Positions 27,075 through 36,613 of a DNA stretch of 49,609 nt are shown here, piece by piece. Each line of letters begins with the position of its first letter. Positions within the stretch are counted from its first letter, which is position 1. This DNA is from Selenomonadales bacterium (lineage in GTDB: Bacteria; Bacillota; Negativicutes; Sporomusales; UBA7701): contig JARKPR010000015.1 of assembly GCA_029975165.1 (NCBI GenBank), forward strand, positions 1 through 49,609. The letters run 5' to 3'. The notes below the pieces were generated by a model. It did not search any database. It was not told where the DNA came from and saw nothing but the letters and a program-made list of their open reading frames with translations. The position numbers and the translations under genes were made by a program.

Positions 27075-27140
27075 TGTCGGATTTTTTTTCGTCCGGGCGA
27101 CGCGGTTAGACAAATGTGTCGGTGGTAAATTATGTAAAAT
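27075..27140 (+). promoter_or_regulatory. Spo0A-type promoter region of spoIIE
   Basis: TAGACA (27107-27112) and TAAAAT (27135-27140) are 22 bases apart, the over-long spacing typical of Spo0A-activated sigma-A promoters such as B. subtilis spoIIE. Two 0A-box-like sites flank the -35: TGTCGGA (27075-27081) and TGTCGGT (27117-27123), 42 bases apart. Confidence 0.5.
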
Positions 27141-27172
27141 AGTACATGATGCACTACCGGGAGTGGACAAGG

Positions 27173-29362
27173 ATGCCGAAAGGAACGGTTGGGACGATAC
27201 CCGGCGGGACGGCGGCGGCCGGGCCGGAACGCGGAACAGGCGGGGAAGGCCGGGGCGGCCTGCTCGCCTGGCTGCTGGCGGCGCTGGTGCGGCCGGTAAA
27301 CTTGCCGGTGAATATTCTCGCTTTTCTGCTTGGCCGGGTGTCGATTATGGGCGAACTGGCCCCGTTCGGCCTGGCGTTCTGCGCGGCGGTGGCCTGGGCG
27401 GACAAGGGGCGGGCCCCGGCGGCGGCCCTGGCGGCTTTGCTGGGGATGCTGTCGGCGGGGCGTTTCCTGGAGGCGGGGCTGTATCTGGCGGCGGCGGCCG
27501 TGTACGTGAAGGCGGCGGAGCGGCTGACCAAGCTGCACCACAAGCTGCAGGCCGTGCCGCTGTATGTGTTCGCGGTGGTCGTGGCCGGCGGCGGCCTGGT
27601 GATGCTGTGGAACAGGGCGCCGCTCTACAGCTTCCTGCTGGTGGGTATCGACGCGATTTTGTGCGTGGCGCTGACGTATATTTTCCTCGCCGCCCTGCCG
27701 CTTGTGACCGGCCGCCAGGGGGAGCGGACGGCGGGCAGCGAGGCGGTGACGTGCCTGGTGCTGATGCTGGCGGCGGCCGCCGCCGGTCTGGGCGAGCTGT
27801 CGGTGGCGGACTTGAGCCTCCGCAACGTCGCCGGCAGCCTGACGGTGATGGCGCTGGCCTTGGCCGGCGGCGCGGGGCTGGGGGCGGCGGCCGGCGTGGC
27901 GGTGGGGCTGGTGGCCGGCGTGGCGGCCGGCGGGACGGCGCCGCTGGTGGCGCTGTACGGCGTGGCCGGCCTGGTGGCGGCGGCCGGCCGGTCGCTGGGG
28001 AAGGTGGCGGTGATCGCCGGCTTCCTGCTCGGCAGCGCGATCGCGGTGCTGCAATTCGCGCCGCAGGCCGAGCTGGCCAAGGTGCTTGCCGAGGGGGCGG
28101 CGGCGGCGGCGGTGTTCGCGGCCGTGCCGGTGGGCTGGCTGCGGGTGTGGCGGCGGAATTTGCAGGACAGGGCCGGCGAGGAGCGGGCCGAGCTGCCGGT
28201 GCAGCTGGCCGCCAAGCTGGCGCGGGTGGCCGATATTTTCACCTCCCTGGCGGCGACGGTGGGCCGGCAGGCGGCCAAGAGCGGGGCGAAGGTCCGCGAC
28301 GAAGAGCTGGGCAGGCTGCTGGCGATAACCGGGGAGAAGCTGTGCAATTCCTGCCGGCGGCGGCCGGCCTGCCGGGGCCAGGATTACGGGCTGATGTGCC
28401 AGGCGCTGGAGGAGGCGCTGACGCTGGCCGACAAGGCCAGGGTGACGAGCGCGACGCTGCCCGGGCCGCTCAAGGAGCGGTGCGAGCGGGGCCGGGAGCT
28501 GGCCGAGCTTGTCAACCTGGGCGCCGAGCGCAACCGGGCGGTGACGTTTTGGGATAAGAAGGCGGCCGAGACACGGCTGCTGGCGGCCGAGCAGATGAAG
28601 GCGATGGCGGCTGTCATCCACAACCTGGCGGGCGAGGCGGGCCGCGCGGCCGAGCAAGCGGCGGCGACCCGCGCGCGATCCGGCGGGGACTGGCCGGAGC
28701 CTGGCCGCTACCGGGTGACGACCGGCTGGGCGAGCGCCGCCAAGGAGAGGGTTTCCGGCGATACGGCCGCGGTGCTGCCCCTGCCGGGCGGGCGGGTGGC
28801 GCTGGTGCTGAGCGACGGCATGGGCACAGGCAGCCGGGCGGCCGGGGACAGCGCGGCGACGGTGCGGTACCTGGAGCGCCTGCTGACGGCCGGCTTCGCG
28901 GTGGATGTGGCGGTGAAGACGGTCAATTCGCTGTTGCTTTTAAAGCTGCCGGAGGAGAGCTTCACGACGGTGGATATGGCGGTGATCGATACGGCGACCG
29001 GCGAGGCGGAGTTCCTTAAGGTCGGAGCCGTGCCCAGCTTTGTGAAGCGGCAGCGGGAGGTGGCGACGATCAAGGCGGCGTCGCTGCCGGTCGGCATCAT
29101 GCAGCAGGTGGAGATCGAGCCGGTGCGGTGGCTGGTCGCGCCGGGGGACGTGATCGTGCTGGTGAGCGACGGGGTGGTGGAGGTGCCCGGCCGCGGCGGC
29201 GAGCGAGACGCGTGGCTGGCGGGCTTCCTGCGGCGGCTGCCGGATTGCCCCCCGCAGGAGCTGGCGGAGCGCATCCTCCGCCAGGCGGCCGAGCTTGCCG
29301 GGCCGTACCCGCGCGACGATATGACGGTGCTGGTGGCGCGGGTGGCCGGGATAAGTGCATAG
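27173..29362 (+). CDS. spoIIE: Stage II sporulation protein E, SpoIIE phosphatase
   Basis: 729 residues from ATG 27173 (GGGAG nine bases upstream); ATGs at 27146 and 27149 are alternatives. It has an N-terminal region with about ten membrane segments, a central region with a Cys pattern (CNSCRRRPACRGQDYG) and a C-terminal PP2C phosphatase with metal Asp residues in LVLSDGMGTG, VSDGVVEV and DDMTVL. SpoIIE dephosphorylates SpoIIAA at the asymmetric septum and so frees sigma-F. It is shorter than the 827 residues of B. subtilis. Confidence 0.95.
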   Translation: MPKGTVGTIPGGTAAAGPERGTGGEGRGGLLAWLLAALVRPVNLPVNILAFLLGRVSIMGELAPFGLAFCAAVAWADKGRAPAAALAALLGMLSAGRFLEAGLYLAAAAVYVKAAERLTKLHHKLQAVPLYVFAVVVAGGGLVMLWNRAPLYSFLLVGIDAILCVALTYIFLAALPLVTGRQGERTAGSEAVTCLVLMLAAAAAGLGELSVADLSLRNVAGSLTVMALALAGGAGLGAAAGVAVGLVAGVAAGGTAPLVALYGVAGLVAAAGRSLGKVAVIAGFLLGSAIAVLQFAPQAELAKVLAEGAAAAAVFAAVPVGWLRVWRRNLQDRAGEERAELPVQLAAKLARVADIFTSLAATVGRQAAKSGAKVRDEELGRLLAITGEKLCNSCRRRPACRGQDYGLMCQALEEALTLADKARVTSATLPGPLKERCERGRELAELVNLGAERNRAVTFWDKKAAETRLLAAEQMKAMAAVIHNLAGEAGRAAEQAAATRARSGGDWPEPGRYRVTTGWASAAKERVSGDTAAVLPLPGGRVALVLSDGMGTGSRAAGDSAATVRYLERLLTAGFAVDVAVKTVNSLLLLKLPEESFTTVDMAVIDTATGEAEFLKVGAVPSFVKRQREVATIKAASLPVGIMQQVEIEPVRWLVAPGDVIVLVSDGVVEVPGRGGERDAWLAGFLRRLPDCPPQELAERILRQAAELAGPYPRDDMTVLVARVAGISA

Positions 29363-29382
29363 GGCGACCCCCTCCGTCATGG

Positions 29383-29418
29383 CCCCCGGCGCGGCGCAAA
29401 TCCGCCCGGGGGGTTTTT
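29383..29418 (+). terminator. Terminator after spoIIE
   Basis: CCCCCGG (29383-) faces CCGGGGGG (ending 29413) and is followed by TTTTT. Confidence 0.7.
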
Positions 29419-29539
29419 GCGCGGCCGATAATGCAGGGCGAAAGCGGGCAAACTAACGGTAATCCATAAAATAGCAGGAAATCGGCGGGCGGCGGGAGAA
29501 GGTGTAAACAAAGAGACTTCCACGGAAGGGTGTGGACGG

Positions 29540-30298
29540 GTGGACGGCGTGCCGCTCGAGGAAATTGTCGCTTTGGCCGTGCTGGCCGGCGAGGTGATGC
29601 TGAGGAACGGCGCCGAGACTTCGCGGGTGGAGGAGACGATGGCCCACATCGCCCGGGCTTGCGGCGCTTCTGCAGCGGAATGTTTCGTCATCCCGACCGG
29701 GGTGTTCCTGAACGTGACCGATGCGTCGGGCCGCTCGCTGACGACGATGCGGCGGATCACCGACCGGACGATCAATCTCGACCGGATCGCCAAGGTGAAC
29801 GAGCTGTCGCGCCGCCTGGCCGCCAACCGGCTGGGATGCGCCGAGGCCAAGGCCCTGCTGGCCCGCATCGCCAGGGAGCGGACGGGGTTTACGCTGCTGC
29901 CGTCGATGATCGCATCCGGCCTGGTGGGCGGCTGCTACGCGGCGCTGCAGGACGGCGGCCCCTGGGAGGCGGTGGCGGCGCTGCTGGCCGCGATGGCGGT
30001 GCGGTATATCGCCCATGTGGTTTCCCGCCTGCAGGGTGTGCGGTTCACGTTCGAGTTTCTCGGCGCGCTGACGGCGGCGGCCTTCGGCAGCGCGGCCCAT
30101 TATCTGTGGCCCGGGCTCGGCCGCGACCTGATCGTCGTCGGCGGCATCATGCCGCTGGTGCCGGGGGTGGCGATCACGAACGCCATCCGCGATGTCATCG
30201 CCGGCGATCTTTTAAGCGGCCTGTCGCGCGGCCTGGAGGCCGCCCTGACGTCGGTGGCGGTGGCCATGGGCGTGGTCATTGTGCTGGCGGTGGTGTGA
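29540..30298 (+). CDS. ThrE-family exporter, N-terminal half (YjjP-like)
   Basis: 252 residues. A cytoplasmic start with the family motif MLRNGAETSRVEETM is followed by about five membrane segments; the end has GGIMPLVPGVAITNAIRD. This is the larger half of a split threonine/serine exporter whose smaller half is the next gene. The GTG start at 29540 has only a weak AGGG site. Substrate is not proven; other members of the split family export dicarboxylates. The pair lies between spoIIE and tilS. Confidence 0.88.
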   Translation: MDGVPLEEIVALAVLAGEVMLRNGAETSRVEETMAHIARACGASAAECFVIPTGVFLNVTDASGRSLTTMRRITDRTINLDRIAKVNELSRRLAANRLGCAEAKALLARIARERTGFTLLPSMIASGLVGGCYAALQDGGPWEAVAALLAAMAVRYIAHVVSRLQGVRFTFEFLGALTAAAFGSAAHYLWPGLGRDLIVVGGIMPLVPGVAITNAIRDVIAGDLLSGLSRGLEAALTSVAVAMGVVIVLAVV

Positions 30299-30308
30299 GG
30301 TGACGGCG

Positions 30309-30761
30309 ATGATGGTGAAGATCGCCGCCGTGTTCGTGATGGGGACGGCGGTGGGCGTGATGTACCGTATCCCCCGCGGCCTGCTGCCGTATGGCGGCCT
30401 GAACGCCGTTCTCGCCTGGCTTGTGGCCTATCTGCTCGGCGCCGCCGGTATGAGCGTGGTGGCGGCGATCTTTTTCGGCAGCGTCGCCCTCGGGGCGGCG
30501 GCCGAGGCGCTGGCCCGCCTGCTCCGCAAGCCGGCGACCATCTTCATCATCCCCGGCTTTATCCCCCTCGTCCCCGGCCGGGAAGCGTACACGACGATGC
30601 GCTGGCTGGTGGAAGGGCAGCACGGGGACGCCCTGGCGATGGGCATGCAGACGCTGCTGACCGCCGGCGCGATCGCTTTCGGGATTTTCGTCAGCATCAC
30701 GGTTTACCGGCTGGCGTTGACTTATATGTATAACTTCCGGAAGGGGGCCGGCCGATGCTGA
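30309..30761 (+). CDS. ThrE-family exporter, C-terminal half (YjjB-like)
   Basis: 150 residues with about four membrane segments. It contains FIIPGFIPLVPGREAY, which mirrors the PLVPG motif of the partner gene; both halves are needed to form the ten-segment carrier. ATG 30309 follows GAGGTGA. It begins ten bases after the first half ends and overlaps tilS by seven bases, so the exporter and tilS share a transcript. Confidence 0.88.
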   Translation: MMVKIAAVFVMGTAVGVMYRIPRGLLPYGGLNAVLAWLVAYLLGAAGMSVVAAIFFGSVALGAAAEALARLLRKPATIFIIPGFIPLVPGREAYTTMRWLVEGQHGDALAMGMQTLLTAGAIAFGIFVSITVYRLALTYMYNFRKGAGRC

Positions 30762-32137
30762 CGGCTGTCCGGGAGTGGATCGGCCGCCATGGGCTGCCGG
30801 CCGCGGGCGACAGGGTGCTGGCCGCCTGTTCGGGCGGGCCGGATTCGCTGGCGCTCGTCCACATCCTGAGCCTGCTCAAGGACGAATACGGTTTTTCCCT
30901 CGCCGTGGCCCACGTCAACCATATGCTGCGGGGGGCGGAGGCGGACGCCGACGCGGCGTTCGTGCGCGCGTTCGCGGCTTCGCTCGGGCTGCCGCACTAC
31001 GAGACGGCGGTGGACGCCGCGGCGTTCGCGGCCGCCGAGGGCCGCTCGCTGGAGGACGCGGCCCGCGTGGTGCGCTACCGCTTCCTGCGGGCGACGGCGG
31101 CGGCGATGAGCGGGGCGCTGATCGCCACCGGCCATCACCGCGGCGACCAGGCGGAGACGGTGCTGCTCAACCTTTTCCGCGGCGCGGGCGGCGCCGGCCT
31201 GGGCGGCATGAAGCCGGCGGCCGGCGGCGTGATCCGGCCGCTGCTGGATACGGACCGGGAGGAGATCGACGCCTACTGCCGCGCCAACGCTCTGGCGCCG
31301 CGCATTGACAGCTCCAACCTCGACGCCGCGTACCTGCGCAATTACGTCCGCCTGGAGCTCATCCCCCGGCTGGCGGCGGTGTTCAACGCCAACATCGCGG
31401 CGACGCTGTGCCGCACGGCCGAGCTGGTCGGCGACGAGCACGATTTCGTCGCCGCGGCGGCGCGGGCCGCGTGGCCGGAGGTCGTCCGCGAGGAACGGGG
31501 CGCCCTGGAGCTCGACTGCCGGGCGCTGGCGGGGCTGCATGTGGCCCTGCGCCGCGAGGTCGTCCGCCGGGCGGTGGAAAAAAAGCGCGGCAATTTAAAA
31601 GGAATAAGCTTTTTTCATGTGGAAAAATTATTAGAATTAGCCCTCGATGGTGCGACCGGCCAGCTGGGCGGGCTGCCGGGCGGCCTGACTGTCCGCAAGG
31701 AGTACGGGCGGCTGGTGTTCGCGCCCGCTCCGCCGCCGGCCACCGGCATCGCGCCGCCGGGCGTGGCCCTGGCGGTGCCGGGGACGACGCCGGTGCCGGC
31801 CTTGGGCATCGCGGTGACGGCGCGGCTGTCGGCGGCGCGGCCGGCGGACGCCGGCCCGGGCAGCGCGATCTTCGCCTGGGACGAACTGGCGCCGCCGCTC
31901 TTCGTCCGCACCCGTCAGCCGGGGGATCGCTTCCGGCCGGGCGGCAAGAAGGTGAAGGCCTTCCTCATCGACGCCAAGGTGCCGCAAGGGCGGCGGGACA
32001 GCGTGCCCGTCTTCGCCGACGGCCGGGGGGTATTCTGGCTGGGCGGGGTGCGGCAGGCGGCCCGCGGTCGGCCGGACCGGCCGGCCGGGGCGTATCTGCA
32101 GCTTATCATCGAACAACAGGAGGACGACCGTGGTTGA
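30755..32137 (+). CDS. tilS: tRNA(Ile)-lysidine synthetase
   Basis: 460 residues. It has an N-terminal PP-loop ATPase with SGGPDS at 26-31, a middle domain and a C-terminal substrate-binding domain (TRQPGDRFRPGGKKVKAF). It converts the wobble C34 of tRNA-Ile(CAU) to lysidine and is essential. ATG 30755 lies inside the previous gene. Bases ~31575-31640 are strikingly AT-rich for this gene but encode normal TilS sequence. It overlaps hpt by eight bases, as in B. subtilis where tilS, hpt and ftsH are neighbours. Confidence 0.96.
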   Translation: MLTAVREWIGRHGLPAAGDRVLAACSGGPDSLALVHILSLLKDEYGFSLAVAHVNHMLRGAEADADAAFVRAFAASLGLPHYETAVDAAAFAAAEGRSLEDAARVVRYRFLRATAAAMSGALIATGHHRGDQAETVLLNLFRGAGGAGLGGMKPAAGGVIRPLLDTDREEIDAYCRANALAPRIDSSNLDAAYLRNYVRLELIPRLAAVFNANIAATLCRTAELVGDEHDFVAAAARAAWPEVVREERGALELDCRALAGLHVALRREVVRRAVEKKRGNLKGISFFHVEKLLELALDGATGQLGGLPGGLTVRKEYGRLVFAPAPPPATGIAPPGVALAVPGTTPVPALGIAVTARLSAARPADAGPGSAIFAWDELAPPLFVRTRQPGDRFRPGGKKVKAFLIDAKVPQGRRDSVPVFADGRGVFWLGGVRQAARGRPDRPAGAYLQLIIEQQEDDRG

Positions 32138-32690
32138 CGACATCAAGGAAGTGCTGGTCACGAGCGAGGCGCTGGCGGCGAGGATCAGGGAACTGGGCGA
32201 AAAAATCAGCGCCGATTACGCGGATAAGGACATACTTATGGTGGGCGTGCTGCGCGGCGCGGTGATATTCATGGCCGACCTGGCCCGCGCCATCAGCCGG
32301 CCGGTGGCGCTCGACTTCATCGCCGTGTCGAGCTACGGGGCTTCGACCACTTCCAGCGGCGTGGTCAGGATCATCAAAGATTTGGATGAGGACATAGCCG
32401 GCAGGCACCTGCTGATCGTCGAAGATATCATCGACTCCGGCCTTACGCTCAAGTACCTGTACGACAACCTGCTGTCGCGCAACCCGGCGAGCGTCAGGAT
32501 CTGCACGCTGCTGAGCAAGCCGTCGCGCCGCAAGGTGGACGTGCCGGTGGACTACAACGGCTTCACCATCCCCGACGACTTCGTGGTCGGCTACGGCCTC
32601 GATTTTGCGGAGAAATACCGCAACCTGCCGTATGTGGGCGTGCTCAAGCCCGAGGCCTACAAGAGCCAGGCCGCGCATAGATATGAATAG
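32130..32690 (+). CDS. hpt: Hypoxanthine phosphoribosyltransferase
   Basis: 186 residues. It salvages hypoxanthine and guanine to IMP and GMP. The PRPP-binding loop is LLIVEDIIDSGLTL, and the N-terminal GVLRGAVIFMADLARAI and VSSYGAST motifs are standard. The GTG at 32130 follows AGGAGG at the best distance. It is translated from inside tilS, and TilS and Hpt act together on ftsH expression in B. subtilis. Confidence 0.97.
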   Translation: MVDDIKEVLVTSEALAARIRELGEKISADYADKDILMVGVLRGAVIFMADLARAISRPVALDFIAVSSYGASTTSSGVVRIIKDLDEDIAGRHLLIVEDIIDSGLTLKYLYDNLLSRNPASVRICTLLSKPSRRKVDVPVDYNGFTIPDDFVVGYGLDFAEKYRNLPYVGVLKPEAYKSQAAHRYE

Positions 32691-32711
32691 CGGCACGGGC
32701 CGGATGTTTCG

Positions 32712-32740
32712 TTGTCACTGACATTTATTTGTGTTATAAT
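32712..32740 (+). promoter_or_regulatory. Sigma-A promoter of ftsH
   Basis: TTGTCA (32712-32717), 17 bases, TATAAT (32735-32740), 58 bases before the start codon. Confidence 0.8.
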
Positions 32741-32798
32741 AGTATCCTATGAATGAAGTAGTTTTTTCCGCTAAGCTCCAGCGAAGGGAGGTAAGACT

Positions 32799-34733
<1,935 letters not shown>

Positions 34734-34763
34734 CGGCCGGAGCGGCCGCCGGGGAATAAAAGG

Positions 34764-34803
34764 CCGAAAGCTCGGAGACCGCCAGGCGGTGCCGAGCTTT
34801 CGG
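34764..34803 (+). other. Strong hairpin between ftsH and pssA
   Basis: A perfect 12-bp stem, CCGAAAGCTCGG (34764-34775) with CCGAGCTTTCGG (34792-34803), encloses a second 5-bp stem (CCGCC/GGCGG). No T-run follows, so it is either a weak ftsH terminator or a leader structure of pssA, whose start is 18 bases downstream. Confidence 0.6.
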
Positions 34804-34821
34804 CGATATGAGGTGGTTTGC

Positions 34822-35325
34822 ATGCCGCGCCGTTGGATTCCCAACATCCTTACGGTGATAAATCTCTTCGCCGGCCTGGTGGCGATCATGCTCTCGCTTG
34901 TCGACCAGTGGGCGCTGGCCGTGGCCCTGATTTTCGGCGCCGCCCTGTTCGACAGCCTCGACGGCCGGGTGGCGCGGCGGCTGAACGTCGCCAGCGAATT
35001 CGGCAAGCAGCTCGATTCGCTGGCCGACCTGGTGTCGTTCGGCGTGGCGCCGGCCCTTATCGCCTATCAGCTGGACTTCGCGAACATCGGCTGGGGCGGC
35101 TACATACTGGCGACCGTCTTCCCGATCTGCGGGGCGTTGCGCCTGGCCCGTTTCAACATTTCCACCGTCAGGGGCCATTTCGTCGGCCTGCCGATCACCG
35201 TGGCCGGGCCGCTGCTGGCCGCCTGCGCGTATCTGGCGCCGGCGCAGTCGGGGACGGTGGAGGCGATTATTCTGTTGGTGCTGTCGTGGCTGATGGTGTC
35301 GACGGTGAAGGTGCCGAAGCTGTAG
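34822..35325 (+). CDS. pssA: CDP-diacylglycerol-serine O-phosphatidyltransferase
   Basis: 167 residues with about five membrane segments. The CDP-alcohol phosphotransferase motif DG-x2-AR-x8-G-x3-D-x3-D is complete in DSLDGRVARRLNVASEFGKQ followed by LDSLAD. It makes phosphatidylserine, the precursor of phosphatidylethanolamine, at the membrane. It is at the short end of the family. The ATG at 34822 has GAGGTGG upstream. No decarboxylase gene is adjacent. Confidence 0.92.
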   Translation: MPRRWIPNILTVINLFAGLVAIMLSLVDQWALAVALIFGAALFDSLDGRVARRLNVASEFGKQLDSLADLVSFGVAPALIAYQLDFANIGWGGYILATVFPICGALRLARFNISTVRGHFVGLPITVAGPLLAACAYLAPAQSGTVEAIILLVLSWLMVSTVKVPKL

Positions 35326-35342
35326 GATGTACTGTATACTTG

Positions 35343-35640
35343 GGCGGTCGTTGATAGGCCGCCATCTGCGGCGTTGCTCCCCCCGGGCGCTATGCCGTCC
35401 ATGGCGCGCCCGGGACTAGGCCCATCCGGGGCCGTCGTCAGAGCGCTTGCTAGCGTACGCAAACAGTACGCGTCGCGATGCTGTACCTTTCTCTGCAAAC
35501 CATGTATGCATACTTGGTCGCGGAGGAAACGGTACCGCGCTCGCACCCTTTCGGGTATAAGCGATCACATCAACGCTGAAGCGTTGTGTGTCTGCTTATC
35601 CGGTGCGCCTTGCATCTGGCGGGTTCTGAACGACCGCGGC
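35343..35640. repeat. Palindromic repeat, copy C (long, composite)
   Basis: Outer arms 35345-35364 and 35617-35636 share CGGTCGTT and CGCCA in inverted orientation. The cores are CCATCTGCGGCGTTGCTCC (35363-35381) and GCGCCTTGCATCTGG. The ~220-base interior is a chain of smaller hairpins (CCCGGGCGC/GCGCGCCCGGG; AACGC/GCGTT) and holds the GCTTGCTAGCGTACG...AGTACGCGTCGCG module seen in copy B. It accounts for most of the gene-free stretch 35326-35723. Confidence 0.75.
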
Positions 35641-35674
35641 GATTCAATTTTACGGGGGGACCATAGCTTAGCAT

Positions 35675-35714
35675 AAAAGAGACGCCGTTGCACGGTTCAA
35701 CGGCGTCTCTTTTG
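35675..35714. terminator. Bidirectional terminator between pssA and the exported repeat protein
   Basis: A 16-bp perfect stem (35675-35690 with 35698-35713, containing GACGCCGTTG) is bounded by AAAA and TTTT. Confidence 0.9.
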
Positions 35715-35723
35715 TGTGTCCGC

Positions 35724-36401
35724 TTATTTTGCTGTTTTCACGAAGTGGTGGCCTCTGTGGCCGCCGTGGCCGAAGCCGCCGAAGGCCTCGTGCAGCTTCT
35801 TCATGTCCTGCTTGAGGGTGTCGTTGCTCACTCCCAGCGAGCTGGCGACGTCCCGCCAGGTGTTGTTGATCTTTTTCATGTCGAGGATGCTGGCCGGGGT
35901 TTTGCCGGTGTTCTCGGCCAGGAGGCCGGCCATGGCGATGTCGTGGCTCCTGTAGCCCTGGTCGAGCAGGTTCAGGGCGGTGTCGCGGTCGAAGCCGAGC
36001 TTGGCGCTCAGGCGGTCGGCCGTCATGGCCTGACGGGTGGCCTTCATCTGTTCCCTGGTGACGCCCAGGGTTTTGGCGACGTCTTTCCAGGTGTTGTCGC
36101 TCTTCTTGAGGTCGAGCACTTCGTCGAACGTTTTGCCGCTGGCCTTGGCGAGGAAGGCGGCGGCGTGGACGTCTTTGGCGCCCGTGCCACTGTTCAGGCG
36201 GGCGAGGACGGTATCCTGGCTTATGCCGTAGGTTTCCGCCAGGCGCGCGGCGACTTTGGCCGGGTCCATCTGGTGATGGGCCTTCGCGGGACGGGCCTGG
36301 TCGCCTTGGGCGGACTGGGCAAAGAGGGGGGCGGCGGCGCCGACGAGGAGAAGGGCGGCGAGGGCGACGGCGACAACGGTTTTGCTACTGACTAGTTTCA
36401 T
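35724..36401 (-). CDS. Exported two-repeat protein with His-rich tail, unknown function
   Basis: 225 residues. The signal peptide probably ends after residue 28 (PLFAQ), so the protein is secreted or periplasmic. Two tandem helical repeats of about 74 residues (53-126 and 130-203) share LD(L/M)KK and NTW(K/R)DVA.(T/S)LGV. The C-terminus is His-rich (GHGGHRGHHFVK), and an HH pair lies near 42, so metal binding is possible. GGAGG precedes the ATG at 36401. The gene lies just downstream of a two-component system on the same strand, and its promoter carries phased direct repeats. I do not recognise the family. Confidence 0.8.
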   Translation of the reverse strand: MKLVSSKTVVAVALAALLLVGAAAPLFAQSAQGDQARPAKAHHQMDPAKVAARLAETYGISQDTVLARLNSGTGAKDVHAAAFLAKASGKTFDEVLDLKKSDNTWKDVAKTLGVTREQMKATRQAMTADRLSAKLGFDRDTALNLLDQGYRSHDIAMAGLLAENTGKTPASILDMKKINNTWRDVASSLGVSNDTLKQDMKKLHEAFGGFGHGGHRGHHFVKTAK

Positions 36402-36458
36402 TTGTTCATTCCTCCATCTATTCTTATCTCATCAGCCTGTATCTCGGCTGTTGAGGCA

Positions 36459-36508
36459 AGTATAGACGAAGAGTATGACAAATATATGACCGAAAGTGTG
36501 ACAAAAAT
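36459..36508 (-). promoter_or_regulatory. Promoter with four phased direct repeats (OmpR-type operator)
   Basis: Read on the minus strand, TTTGTCACAC, TCGGTCATAT, TTTGTCATAC and TTCGTCTATAC repeat with 12-, 11- and 12-base steps (plus-strand (T/A)GAC at 36499, 36487, 36476 and 36464). A -10 (TATACT, 36464-36459) follows without a -35, which suggests an activator-dependent promoter. The product of 37999-38676 is the obvious candidate activator. Confidence 0.55.
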
Positions 36509-36523
36509 GTGAACTATAGCTAC

Positions 36524-36597
36524 GGATGCCTAGAAAGTCCATCTGCGGCGTTGCTCCTCGGATGTCGCGCCTTGCATCTGGAGCTTTCTAGGCATCC
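36524..36597. repeat. Palindromic repeat, copy D (minimal form)
   Basis: 74 bases. The arms GGATGCCTAGAAAG (36524-36537) and CTTTCTAGGCATCC (36584-36597) are perfectly complementary. The cores CCATCTGCGGCGTTGCTCC and GCGCCTTGCATCTGG are separated by only about ten bases. This is the simplest copy and defines the family. Confidence 0.85.
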
Positions 36598-36613
36598 TAA
36601 GTCAAATTACCTA

